From assembly GCF_900106035.1 (NCBI RefSeq), contig NZ_FNUC01000003.1:992001-1056000 (forward strand): a stretch of 64,000 nt of DNA. The letters are read 5' to 3'. This DNA comes from Jiangella alba (lineage in GTDB: Bacteria; Actinomycetota; Actinomycetes; Jiangellales; Jiangellaceae). Of this stretch, positions 24,139 to 33,189 are shown piece by piece (position 1 is the first letter of the stretch; every line of letters begins with the position of its first letter). The translations under genes and the position numbers were made by a program. The notes beneath the pieces are model-generated. The model made no database searches. It was given only the letters and a program-made list of their open reading frames with translations, and was not told the origin of the DNA.

Positions 24139-25668
24139 TCATGCCGCGTTCTCTTCGTCGGCGTGGATCAGCCGGATGACCTGGGTGCTGACGGCTTCGT
24201 AGCCGCGTCCGTTGACCACCTCACCGACGAGCTGGAAGTCGTTCATGACGATGATGCGATCCGCAAGTGTCACCATCTCCGGAAGGTCGCTGGTGATCAG
24301 CAGGATCGCCAGCCCTTCGCTGGCCAGCTGCCAGATCAGTTCGTGAAAGGCGCCCTTGGTCCGGATGTCGATCCCGACCGTCGGCTCATCGATGATCAGG
24401 ATCTCGGTCCGTGCCGCCAGCCACTTCGCGAGCGACACCTTCTGCTGGTTCCCTCCGGACAGCTGGCCGGTGTGCTGCTCGCCTGACGCGACCTTGATGC
24501 CGAGCCGGTCGACGAGCTCGGCCGCGAGCGCCTTCTCGTCACGCTCCGAGACCCGGCCGAGACGTCGGGCCAAGCGGTCCCAGACGGTCACCGCGATGTT
24601 GCGCGTGACGCTCTGGGTGAGGAAGACGCCCTCCTCCTTGCGGTTCTCGGTGACGTAGCCGATGCGGTGCCGGTGCAGCGCCTCACCCACTCCGTGGATC
24701 CGTACCGGCTCGCCGTGGACCAGGAGCTCGCCGCCGACGATCCGGTCCAGGCCCAGGACCGCCTTCGCGAGCTCGCTGCGGCCGGCGCCCACCAGTCCGT
24801 AGAGGCCGATGATCTCGCCAGCTCGGACCGACAGGCTGACGTCGCGATGGCCCGACGCCGTCGACACTCGGTCGAGCTCGAGGGCGGGTGCACGGTCGAG
24901 CGCCACGATCGGTGGCCGCTGACCGAGGGTGACCTGCTGGTAGGAGCGGCCGACCATCAGGTCGACGATTCCGTCCTTCCCGTAGTCGCTGAGCCGCCCG
25001 GACTCCAGAACCGCCCGGCCGTCGCGTAGCACGGTCACTTCGTCGCAGATCTCGAAGACCTCCTCGAGCTTGTGGCTGACGAAGAGCACCGCGGTTCCCT
25101 GGTCGCGGAGCTTGCGGACGACGGTGAACAACTTCTCGGACTCACTTGGTGTGCTGGAGGCGGTCGGTTCGTCCAGCAGCAGGAAGTCGCTGCGCATCGA
25201 CAGTGCCTTGGCGATCTCCACCAGTTGCATCTGCGCCACCGAGAGTTGTGACACCGGCGTGTTCGGATCCAGGTCGAGTTCCAGTTCGGCCAGCCAGCGC
25301 TCAGCCACACTCCTGATCTGGGCGCGGTCGACGAACCCGAACCGGGTCGGTGGCGCCTGCAGCGTGATGTTCTCGCCGACGCTGAAGCCCGGGATCAGAT
25401 TGCGCTCCTGATGCACGACCCCGATGCCGCGGGACGATGCGTCGTGGGGGTTGGCGAACCTGACTTCGGCGCCCCGCATGAGCATCTGCCCGGCGTCCGG
25501 CTGGTACACGCCTGTCATGATCTTGATCAGGGTGGACTTCCCGGCCCCGTTCTCGCCGAGCAGCGCGTGCACCGTGCCGGGCTGGACCCGCAGGGACGCG
25601 TGGTCGAGGGCCACGACCCCTGGGAAGCGCTTGAGGAGCCTGTCTGCCACGAAGACCGGACTGCTCAT
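24139..25668 (-). CDS. Sugar ABC transporter ATPase, two NBDs (RbsA/MglA-like)
   Basis: This 509-residue protein has two nucleotide-binding domains, as in ribose/galactose-type importers. NBD1: GENGAGKSTL, LSVAQMQLVEIAKAL, LLLDEPTAS. NBD2: degenerate Walker A GLVGAGRSEL, signature LSGGNQQKVSLAKWL, IIDEPTVGID. It energises the two permeases encoded upstream. The ATG overlaps the permease stop by four bases. It is the last gene of the operon starting at the SBP (29948). The likely substrate is fucose or a fucose-containing sugar, inferred from the context. Confidence 0.93.
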   Translation of the reverse strand: MSSPVFVADRLLKRFPGVVALDHASLRVQPGTVHALLGENGAGKSTLIKIMTGVYQPDAGQMLMRGAEVRFANPHDASSRGIGVVHQERNLIPGFSVGENITLQAPPTRFGFVDRAQIRSVAERWLAELELDLDPNTPVSQLSVAQMQLVEIAKALSMRSDFLLLDEPTASSTPSESEKLFTVVRKLRDQGTAVLFVSHKLEEVFEICDEVTVLRDGRAVLESGRLSDYGKDGIVDLMVGRSYQQVTLGQRPPIVALDRAPALELDRVSTASGHRDVSLSVRAGEIIGLYGLVGAGRSELAKAVLGLDRIVGGELLVHGEPVRIHGVGEALHRHRIGYVTENRKEEGVFLTQSVTRNIAVTVWDRLARRLGRVSERDEKALAAELVDRLGIKVASGEQHTGQLSGGNQQKVSLAKWLAARTEILIIDEPTVGIDIRTKGAFHELIWQLASEGLAILLITSDLPEMVTLADRIIVMNDFQLVGEVVNGRGYEAVSTQVIRLIHADEENAA

Positions 25669-26669
25669 GGCGCGGCCACCTTCCTGCTCGTCGGTTGCTC
25701 TGGGTGGGGTTCGAGGGCGCGGCGCCGGCGGCGTTTGCGGGCCTGCCCCAGGAGGACGGTGCCGAGCACGACGGCGCCGATGAGGAACTGCACCCAGGTG
25801 GGCTCCAGCTGGAACTCGGCGCGGAACGCGTCCACCAACCGCACCACGAACGCCGCGAGGACGGTGCCGAGCACGACGACCGAGCCGCCGGTCAGCAGCG
25901 CGCCGCCGATGATGGGGGCGGCGAAGCTGGGCAGCAGCCAGTCGGCGCCGATGCTCTTGTTGACACCGGGGGAGGAAGCGACCGTGAGCATCGCGGCCAC
26001 TCCGATGATCGCGCCGGACAGGGTGTGTGCGACGACGAGGGAGCGATCGTTGGACACACCGGACAGCTGCGCAGCCGACGCGTTGCCGCCGGTCGCCAGC
26101 ATCTCCCTGCCCATCCTGGCGCGTCTCAGGAACACCGAGACGAGGATCGCGACGACACATGCGACGACGAAGATCCAGGGGATCCGGTCCAGCAGCGTGG
26201 CCCGGCCGAAGCTCGTGACAGCATCGGAGTAGTCGGAGACGGTCTGGGTACCCACCAGCCGGTACTGGGCGCCGGTGAGGATGGTGAAGGTCGCCAGCGT
26301 GACGACGAAGCCGCTGATCCTGGTGAGCACGACGAGCAATCCGTTGGCCAGCCCGGCGAGGATCGCGACCCCGAACCCGGCGAACATCGCCACCGGTGCG
26401 GGCGCTCCGTGGTCGGCCATCAGGATGCCCGAGGACACGGCGGCGACGCCGCCCATCGCGCCGACGGCCAAGTTCAGCTCGCCGACGGCGAGGACGACCA
26501 TCTGCGCCAGGCCGATGAGCACGGGGACGGCGAGGAATTGCAGGAAGACGCGGATCGAGTTGCTCGACAGCGAGTTGCCGTCTGAGGCCACCGCGAGGCC
26601 GATCACCCCGGCGACGCAGATCACCACCAGGGTCATCTCGCTGGATCGGAGGAAGGCGACGTTCCTCAT
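25665..26669 (-). CDS. Sugar ABC transporter permease, RbsC-like (second)
   Basis: This 334-residue membrane protein of BPD_transp_2 type has about 8-10 helices. Typical are LAVPVLIGLAQMVVLAVGELNLAVGAMGG, given in parts as GLAQMVVLAVGEL and NLAVGAMGG, and ALLTGGSVVVLGTVLAAF. GGAGGTGG lies before the ATG. The start overlaps the first permease's stop, and its end overlaps the ATPase start. With the first permease it forms the heterodimeric channel. Confidence 0.92.
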   Translation of the reverse strand: MRNVAFLRSSEMTLVVICVAGVIGLAVASDGNSLSSNSIRVFLQFLAVPVLIGLAQMVVLAVGELNLAVGAMGGVAAVSSGILMADHGAPAPVAMFAGFGVAILAGLANGLLVVLTRISGFVVTLATFTILTGAQYRLVGTQTVSDYSDAVTSFGRATLLDRIPWIFVVACVVAILVSVFLRRARMGREMLATGGNASAAQLSGVSNDRSLVVAHTLSGAIIGVAAMLTVASSPGVNKSIGADWLLPSFAAPIIGGALLTGGSVVVLGTVLAAFVVRLVDAFRAEFQLEPTWVQFLIGAVVLGTVLLGQARKRRRRRALEPHPEQPTSRKVAAP

Positions 26670-27748
26670 CTGGTTCCACCTCCGGCCCGGAACAGCATTG
26701 AGCGCACCCGTTCGGTCGAGACCGCCAGGAGCAGGATCACGCCCAGGTAGATGTTCAGGCTCTCCAGTCCGATGCCCAGCAGGTCCAGGCCGCGGCGGAT
26801 GACGAGAACGAGGGTCGTGCCGAGCGCGGCGCCGATGATCGAGACCACTCCGCCCACCAGCAGCGTGCCGCCGAGGATCGCGCCGAGGAACGAGGGCAGC
26901 AGGAAGTCGGTCCCGATCGACGCCTTGAAGGAGCCGGTGTCGACGGCGAGCATGAAGCCCGCGAGCCCGGCCAGCGTTCCGGACAGGGCGTGGACGAACA
27001 CGATGCGTCGTGCCGTGGGGATGCCGGACAGCTCCGCTGCCCGGACGTTCGCCCCGGTCATCAGGATCTCGCGACCCAGCTTGGCGCGCCGGTACAGCCA
27101 TCCCACCAATGCCATCGCAACCAACGTCAACAGCAGCATCTGCGGGATCGCGGGGGAGCCGCACACGTCGCCGACGCAGACGTCGGCCATGGAGTACTGG
27201 CGCAGCTCCGCCATCCCCGGTGGTTTCGTCGTGAACGCGGCGGCCTCGGTGTAGCGGGCATAGACCAGCGGGATCAGGCCGAGCAGGGTGAAGTCCATCG
27301 CCAGCGTCACCACGAACGAGTTCACCCGCATCATGGCGATCACGAGCCCGGCCAGCGCACCGACGGCCGCGCCGGCGACGAGGCCGATCACCATGCCGAG
27401 ATAGAACGGCAGGCCCCAGAGGTCGAAAGACATGCCGGCGAACATCGCCGAGAACGCCGCCATGCGCCCGACCGCGAGGTTCATGTGTCCGATCGAGAGC
27501 ACCACCATCTGCGACATGGCGACCACCGTGTAGATCGCGACGTCGGTCAGCAGCGGAAACATGACCAGTCGTTCGTCGAAGAAGACCGGCTTCAGGGCGC
27601 CGAAGACGACGATCAGGAGGCCGATCACGACGACCAGGCCCAGCCGCTGGTTGGCCCACCGCGGCTCCCTCCGGTAGGTCTCCTGCCCCGCGGCGTCGTC
27701 CGCGGTCGCGGTGACCGGCTGGGTGTCCCCCGTGACCGGGCTGTTCAC
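26666..27748 (-). CDS. Sugar ABC transporter permease, RbsC-like (first)
   Basis: This 360-residue BPD_transp_2 protein has GTG 27748 as start, overlapping the stop of the dehydratase gene as GTGA. Visible are MVVLSIGHMNLAVGRMAAF and FLGAILGGTLLVGGVVS. An extra loop (ADVCVGDVCGSPAIPQ) contains two cysteines and may lie outside. It is paired with the next permease, as in RhaPQ-type systems. Confidence 0.92.
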   Translation of the reverse strand: MNSPVTGDTQPVTATADDAAGQETYRREPRWANQRLGLVVVIGLLIVVFGALKPVFFDERLVMFPLLTDVAIYTVVAMSQMVVLSIGHMNLAVGRMAAFSAMFAGMSFDLWGLPFYLGMVIGLVAGAAVGALAGLVIAMMRVNSFVVTLAMDFTLLGLIPLVYARYTEAAAFTTKPPGMAELRQYSMADVCVGDVCGSPAIPQMLLLTLVAMALVGWLYRRAKLGREILMTGANVRAAELSGIPTARRIVFVHALSGTLAGLAGFMLAVDTGSFKASIGTDFLLPSFLGAILGGTLLVGGVVSIIGAALGTTLVLVIRRGLDLLGIGLESLNIYLGVILLLAVSTERVRSMLFRAGGGTR

Positions 27749-28833
27749 GCGACCCGTCCGTTCTCGAGCGCGTCGCGGTCCCAATCGATCCCGAGCCCGA
27801 CTGTGTCGGGGGCGACAGCCTCGCCGTCGCAGATCTCGAGCTCGGTGCGCGTGACCGCACGCAGCTGCGGGATGTACTCGACGTAGCGCCCGTTGGGGAC
27901 GGCGGCAGCGAGGCTGACGTGCAGCTCCATCAGGAAATGCGGGCACACCGCGACGTTGAACGCCTCGGCCAGGTGGGCCACTTTGAGCCAGGGCGTGATG
28001 CCGCCGATGCGCGCCACGTCGACCTGGACGATGCCGGCGGCGCCGGCGGCGAGATACTCGCGGAACTGGCTCACTGAATACATGGACTCCCCGACCGCGA
28101 CCGGGATCGAGGTCGAGCGCGCCAGCCGGACATGGCCTCCCAGGTCGTCGGCCGGGACTGGCTCCTCGATCCACTCGAGGTCGAGTGGCTCGAGCAGCCG
28201 AGCCCGGCGGATCGCCTCGGCGCCGGTCAGCGACTGATTCGCGTCGACCATGATCGGAAAGTCCGAACCCACGGCATCACGGACGGCCTGCAACCGGGCC
28301 ACGTCCTCGCCGCCCGACGGCTTCCCGATCTTCACCTTCACACCGCGCAGGCCACGCTTCTTCGACTCGACGGCGCCCTCGACGAGGGTCGGCGCGTCGA
28401 GGTGCAGCCAGCCTCCCTCGGTGTCGTAGACGGGGACCGACCGGCGGAACCCGCCGGCGGCCTGCCACAGGGGAAGACCCGCCCCCTGGCAGCGCAGGTC
28501 CCACATCGCCGTGTCGACCGCCGCCAGCGCCAGCGACGTCACAGCGCCGACAGCGGTGGCCCGAGTGCTGGCGAAGAGCCGGTGCCACACCTGCTCGACC
28601 GAGTCGGCGTCCTCGCCTATTACCTGCCCCAGCAGGTGTTCGCGAAGCATCGACAGCACCGCCCGGCCACCGGTCCCGATCGTGTAGGAGTAACCGGTAC
28701 CCCGCCGGCCGTCGTCGGTCTCGAGCTCGACGACCAGGGTCTCCTGCTTCACGAACGACTGTATGGCGTCGGTCCGCAGTGCCTCGACCTCGATATCGAC
28801 GAGCTGTGCATCGGCCGTGATGATCCGTGCCAA
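27745..28833 (-). CDS. Enolase-superfamily sugar-acid dehydratase, MR subgroup
   Basis: This 362-residue protein starts at TTG 28833, directly after a strong GGGAGGAGAG. The longer frame from 29010 runs into the SBP and is rejected. The active site follows the mandelate racemase subgroup: K166-x-K168, metal ligands D197, E223 and E249, and the D272/H299 dyad. Sugar-acid dehydratases such as L-fuconate and L-rhamnonate dehydratase share these. Since it lies between an SBP and permeases in a fucosidase locus, a fuconate-type substrate is inferred. Downstream fuconate enzymes are not in the window. Confidence 0.88.
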   Translation of the reverse strand: MARIITADAQLVDIEVEALRTDAIQSFVKQETLVVELETDDGRRGTGYSYTIGTGGRAVLSMLREHLLGQVIGEDADSVEQVWHRLFASTRATAVGAVTSLALAAVDTAMWDLRCQGAGLPLWQAAGGFRRSVPVYDTEGGWLHLDAPTLVEGAVESKKRGLRGVKVKIGKPSGGEDVARLQAVRDAVGSDFPIMVDANQSLTGAEAIRRARLLEPLDLEWIEEPVPADDLGGHVRLARSTSIPVAVGESMYSVSQFREYLAAGAAGIVQVDVARIGGITPWLKVAHLAEAFNVAVCPHFLMELHVSLAAAVPNGRYVEYIPQLRAVTRTELEICDGEAVAPDTVGLGIDWDRDALENGRVA

Positions 28834-28862
28834 CCGTCTCTCCTCCCAGCTGCCAAAGGTGT

Positions 28863-29948
28863 TCACTCGCAGGACAGGTGCTCGTCCTCGAACTCCGTCC
28901 GGAGCTCCTCCGTCTTGGCCTGCCGCTCCTGGTCGTAGCTCTGCACGGTGTCGGCGGTGACCACGAACGAACCGGAGTCGACGATGACGCCGGGCTCCGC
29001 CATCGAGCACTGACCGGTCTGCAGCAGGGCGAGCACCCAGGCGCCCACCTCCACCTGGCCCACGGGGTTCTGAGTCACCGTGGCGGCCACGTCACCGGCC
29101 TCGATGCCGTCGAGGATCGCCTGGTCGTCATCGATGGCGACGACCTTGATCGGCAGCCCTGACTCCCGCACCCCGTTCGCGGCCGCGACCGCCGGGTTGT
29201 ACGCCGTGGTGACGATCGCATTGATCTTGTCGCCCTGCGCGGCGAGCAGGTCGGAGACCGCCTTCTGAGCGGTGCCGAGGTCGACGTCGATGTCGGTGAC
29301 TGCGGGGAGCAACTCGACCTTGCCGCCGGCCTCGGCGACCGCCGCCTCGACCCCGGCGATGCGGCGCTGGGTGTTGGAGTCGACGTTGTTGCCGGTCAGA
29401 TGGACGAGGGTGCCCTCGCCGCCCATGGCCTCGATCGCTGCCTCAGCGGCCTTCTTCGCCGCCAGCTCGACGTCGGTGGAGAGGCAGAAATCGGCCTCGT
29501 TCGTGTCGCCAGCCGGGCAGGACGCGAGTGAAGCGACCGCGAAGCCCTGGGACTTCAGGTCGGCGAACGTGGTGTTGATGTCGGTGGGGGAGACCCCGAA
29601 GATGCCGAACGCGTTGTAGCCGTCGGCCGCGAGCGAGTTGAGGGCGTCGTTCTGCTTGCCCTGGTCCCACTCGCCGGTCTCGTTGAAGGTGAAGCCACCG
29701 AGCCCGAGATCGTCGGCCGCGGCCTGGCCGGCGCTCTGCCACGGCTGGAAGTAGGGGTGAGCACCGCCGGGCACCACGGCAAGCTGAACCGACGACGCAT
29801 CGCCGAGCTCGGCGGTACCCGCCCCGGTCTGGCCGTTCCCCGCCGCTTCATCGTCGTCGGATCCGCTGCGGGTGCTGCAGCCGGCCAGGGTGGCCGTCGC
29901 GAGAGCTGCGGCGAGTACGGCAGACGTCGCTCGGATGCTGAACTTCAT
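28863..29948 (-). CDS. Sugar ABC transporter solute-binding lipoprotein
   Basis: This 361-residue lipoprotein (lipobox TLAGC24) is of the periplasmic-binding type 1 family (RbsB-like, VPGGAHPYFQPW, IFGVSPTDIN, IAAVKRV-like GVEAAVAEAG region). The ATG at 29948 has CTGGAGC in front. It is the first gene of the operon SBP - dehydratase - permease - permease - ATPase. A GATCCTATAGCAT motif 24 bases upstream probably binds the GntR regulator. Confidence 0.92.
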   Translation of the reverse strand: MKFSIRATSAVLAAALATATLAGCSTRSGSDDDEAAGNGQTGAGTAELGDASSVQLAVVPGGAHPYFQPWQSAGQAAADDLGLGGFTFNETGEWDQGKQNDALNSLAADGYNAFGIFGVSPTDINTTFADLKSQGFAVASLASCPAGDTNEADFCLSTDVELAAKKAAEAAIEAMGGEGTLVHLTGNNVDSNTQRRIAGVEAAVAEAGGKVELLPAVTDIDVDLGTAQKAVSDLLAAQGDKINAIVTTAYNPAVAAANGVRESGLPIKVVAIDDDQAILDGIEAGDVAATVTQNPVGQVEVGAWVLALLQTGQCSMAEPGVIVDSGSFVVTADTVQSYDQERQAKTEELRTEFEDEHLSCE

Positions 29949-29965
29949 GGCTGCTCCAGTTAGCA

Positions 29966-29990
29966 ATCATAGATCCTATAGCATGCTTGC
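29966..29990 (-). promoter_or_regulatory. Operator and -10 region of the fucoside ABC operon
   Basis: On the plus strand GATCCTATAGCAT begins at 29972. A related half-site TTGCTATG lies at 29987-29994, giving a partial inverted repeat with TATAGCA. On the minus strand TATGAT (complement 29966-29971) can be a -10 box directly beside it. Binding of a repressor here would block the promoter of the SBP gene. Confidence 0.55.
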
Positions 29991-30180
29991 TATGGGGTAT
30001 TGGATTCTGCCTCGCTACATTGGGATCGTCAAGAGATGACCACGATGGATTGCGCGAACGGCCGGGGTCTCTATGGACTCGTCCATACGAAGCTGTCGCC
30101 GATATTGGTGAGGAGCTCGAGGGCAGTCCTGACCCCGAGTCGGGGCATCGAGGTCAGGTCCGGTCCAAGAGGGCGGGCAT

Positions 30181-30830
30181 CTAGCCGGGCCTCAAATCCC
30201 TGAGCGAGGTCGCCGCGTTCGCGATGGAGCTCCGCAGTCGGGTCGCGAGCCTGGCGATCACGGGCGCGAACGCCGCGGTGTCGGGGACGACGAGCATCTG
30301 GGCATCGAGCGCGGCCACGATCTGTGCTGGCTGACCAAGGCCAGGCGCGGCGAGCAGATCAAGGACTCCGCCGCGGTCCATTCGGGGCCCAAACAGGCGT
30401 TCCAGCGCGTCGGATGGCCGCGCAGCAGCGCGTCGCGCAGCCGGTTGGTCAGGCGCGTGGACTGTCCGGCCAGGTCCTGTCGCGGCCGGACAGCACACTC
30501 AGTTCGGCGAGGGTCTCGTCGTCGGTGCTGAGCCGGCGCAGCGTGTGCGGCATGGTGCGGGCGGCATCGGCGATCCCCTGTGCGTCGCGGGCATCGGTCT
30601 TGGCCCAGCCGGGGTGCAGGTCGGCGACGCAGCGCATCGCCAGTCCAGGCGGGTAGGCCACGTCGATGCCCATGGTGCGGGCGCCGGCGACAGCCAGTGC
30701 GCCGATCGAGGCCGGTTGATCGACCATGACCAGCACCTCGGGCCCCGCCCGCTGGGCGCGGCCAGCACGTCGTGCAGCGACGTCTCGTCGTTGGGCAGCG
30801 GCTTGTCCTGCACTCACTTCCCCTCGGTAT
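30181..30830 (-). pseudogene. IS110-family transposase remnant
   Basis: On the minus strand VLVMVDQPASIGALAVAGART, WAKTDARDAQGIADAARTMP, TRLTNRLRDALL and DALERLFGPRMDRG are IS110 transposase segments (DEDD domain and Transposase_20 neck) scattered over three frames. At least two or three indels break it, and the extreme N-terminus and C-terminus are missing. It lies between the SBP operon and the GntR gene. Confidence 0.85.
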
Positions 30831-31148
30831 CGAGGGTGCAGGCGCGATGCCCGGACGTGCCGACGCCAAGGCCGCAGGACACCGCATACGCGGTCGAGGG
30901 CGGTTCAGGATCGGGCATTCATCGCTCCGGCCTCGTCGGAGCATCCCGACCTGGGGTGCCCGTGCCGGCAGCCACGTTACGAACAGACAGAGGTGCGGTC
31001 GGGTCTCTATCGGCGGTCGTCGGCGTCCGCCGGCCGCGGCGGCAACCGTTCCCCAGATCATCGAACGACAGGGGCAACGAGTCATACCGCGGCCGGCGGC
31101 TTGAGGCCCTCACCGGGCTTGATCGCGGCCAGGCGCTGTGATCGCCAC

Positions 31149-31269
31149 CGTCGCCGACACGACCTTCGTCGACACGCCACCCGGACGCGAGGCGCACTAC
31201 ATCGTGCGCCCGGTCAACCAGCGCGGCGCCTGCCTGCTGTCGTCGTGGCAGGTCACCTGGATGCGCTGA
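31149..31269 (+). pseudogene. Fibronectin type III-like C-terminal fragment
   Basis: The short frame TTFVDTPPGREAHYIVRPVN resembles the end of a fibronectin-III module (D-x-T-V-x-x-G-x-x-Y-x-Y-x-V-x-A-x-N). No start or upstream domain is present. It may be the tail of a lost secreted hydrolase. Only weakly supported. Confidence 0.3.
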
Positions 31270-31386
31270 CCACACCGCACCCGGAGTGCCCCGCGGAGGG
31301 AGCTCTGGCCGGCAGTCGGGGCCACTCAGGACCTCGCGGCACCGAGCGCAGCCGCCGACTCGACGAGGAGTCCCGCCGAGCCGGTC

Positions 31387-32115
31387 TCACTGCGCCCGTT
31401 CTTTGAGCCGATTGTAGGACAGGTCGATGTGCGCAGCCATCGCCCCCCGAGCGCGGTCTGGATCGCCCGCCGAGATCGCGTCGGCAACTCGGCTGTGCTC
31501 GCTGACGGCTGGCGATGCCAGGGCAGTGCCATAGAAGAGCCGAAACAGGTGCAGGTGGCAATTGGTGCGCTGGAACGCCGCCAACATCACCTGGTTGTCG
31601 GCGAGGGAGAAGATGAGCTCGTGGAACCGGGTGTCATGGGCCGTCAGCGCCTTGTACGACTCGTAGTCGGTGCCGGGCGGCACACTGTGCACGGTATGCA
31701 GCTCGGCGAGCAAGCGCCCGGCGCCCTCGTCGTCCACCAGCTCTGCGGCCCGTGCGGCTGCCCACGGCTCGAGGTGTCTCCGGAACTCGAAGAGCTCGTC
31801 GACCTGCTTGCGGTTGAGCAAGGGCGTGGTGAAGTAGCCCCGAAGTGATTCTTTGCGGACCAGGCCCGCCTCCTCGAAGCGGGCCAACGCCTCACGCACG
31901 GGCGTGGGGGAGACCTCGAGCTGTCGTGCGAGTTCGTCGATCGACACCTTGGTGTTCGGCGGGATCGCGTGGTCCATGATCAACGCAGTCAGCTGCTCGT
32001 GGACGTCGTCGGCGAGGGTCCGACGCGCCGCGGGCTTCACCGCGGCGTGACTGATACCAGCGCTGATGGGCTCGCGGGCAACCATTCCGGCTCCTTCGGC
32101 TCGCGCCACATCCAT
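31387..32115 (-). CDS. GntR-family regulator with FCD domain, probable fucoside regulator
   Basis: This 242-residue protein has a winged HTH (LARQLEVSPTPVREALARFEE) and an FCD ligand domain (ELFEFRRHLEPWAAARAAEL, DTRFHELIFSLADN, EHSRVADAISAGD). FCD proteins bind sugar acids or organic acids through metal. It starts at ATG 32115 with GGAAGG in front. A GATCCTGTAG site 70 bases upstream resembles the sites at 29972 and 33163. It likely represses both the transport operon and the GH95 gene. Confidence 0.9.
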   Translation of the reverse strand: MDVARAEGAGMVAREPISAGISHAAVKPAARRTLADDVHEQLTALIMDHAIPPNTKVSIDELARQLEVSPTPVREALARFEEAGLVRKESLRGYFTTPLLNRKQVDELFEFRRHLEPWAAARAAELVDDEGAGRLLAELHTVHSVPPGTDYESYKALTAHDTRFHELIFSLADNQVMLAAFQRTNCHLHLFRLFYGTALASPAVSEHSRVADAISAGDPDRARGAMAAHIDLSYNRLKERAQ

Positions 32116-32184
32116 CACGATTCCTTCCGGCTCTCCCTCTTTGACGATCTGACTTCGGGATCGAGACCGCAACTCTACATGCAA

Positions 32185-32194
32185 GATCCTGTAG
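32185..32194 (-). promoter_or_regulatory. GntR-type operator upstream of the regulator gene
   Basis: GATCCTGTAG (plus strand) differs by one base from the GATCCTATAG seen at 29972 and 33163. TCCTGTAGGA around it is a near palindrome. A weaker GATCCTGAC follows at 32210. This suggests autoregulation. Confidence 0.5.
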
Positions 32195-32257
32195 GAAAGA
32201 TTCAAAAGCGATCCTGACTCGGATTCTACAGAGCACCTGCACCACTCGGGCTCGTGG

Positions 32258-32575
32258 ATGGCTGTCACTACGGCACTGGCGCTTGCGCTTGCGGGCTGCA
32301 GTATCAAGGCTGACGACGCTGGGGGCGGTGGTGGCAACCGCTGGCTTGGGCAGCTCGGAAGTCCAAGACAGCATGGGGTGTCGAGCTCGCCCTGGTCTCG
32401 AGTGGTGTGCGCCCGTACTTCCGGCCCCCGCGGTCCGCGAGCCAGGCCCATTGGCCCATCGGCAACCGCCGACGATGTCACCCGCGAAGTGGTTCGCGCG
32501 ACACAGGCCAAGATCGTCATGATGAACGAGCTGACTGCCGACATCGACCATCCGCACCGACGGTGCGTTCCGTGA
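32258..32575 (+). pseudogene. Lipoprotein signal-like remnant
   Basis: MAVTTALALALAGCSIKADD looks like a lipoprotein signal with lipobox LAGC, but after a Gly-rich stretch the frame loses protein character. In the same stretch DDVTREVVRATQAKIVMMNEL is coding-like. It may be what is left of a solute-binding protein. The rest of 32576-33150 shows no gene. Confidence 0.3.
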
Positions 32576-33162
32576 GCTGATCTGACGGCTCTGGCCTACG
32601 GGATCAGGTGAGGCTCGGCTTCCGCTTGCCGGCGAGGTGGCGAGCGGCCGCGATTACGACGGCGTCAGCGCAAGTGGCTCGGCATATCCATGCGGGCGCA
32701 GACGAGGAAACAAAGTGACCCTTGGGCTCCGCCGGGTCACGTGCATCGGACTCGGCACGGCGGCGCACTTCGACGTTGCTGCGGTTCCGAACGGGTCGGG
32801 GATTCGGTTCGCGCTACGGCGAGCCCGGTGACCGTGCGTCGTGCTGTCCCGGCCTCTGCGACGCCAATGGGGCCGAGTCCTGGTGTCGACCCAAGCCCGA
32901 ACATGGCTCGACTCGGCGCCTCTCGACAGCAGCCGTCGAGCTGGCGGCCGGAAGCAGTCGAGCGCCTGTCCCTGGACGCCGGAGCCTGGGCGCCGAATTC
33001 GCGCCAGCCCCGGCAGAGGTCGAGTTCGTGTCCGCGTCGGCGTTCGGGCCCAGCGCTTCGGTCGGCCGGGTGGCTTCGGCGCTGGGGGTCCGTCCACCGC
33101 GAATCTGGCCGCCCAGTTCCCATATCAGGTGATCTGTGTCACTCTGATCAAACGGTTGGATC

Positions 33163-33172
33163 GATCCTATAG
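33163..33172 (+). promoter_or_regulatory. GntR-type operator before the first GH95 gene
   Basis: GATCCTATAG is followed by CAT, so 13 bases are identical to the site before the SBP gene. It ends 17 bases before the ATG, next to the GGAGG of the gene. Binding here would block transcription or initiation. Confidence 0.55.
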
Positions 33173-33189
33173 CATCTATTGGAGGTCAA

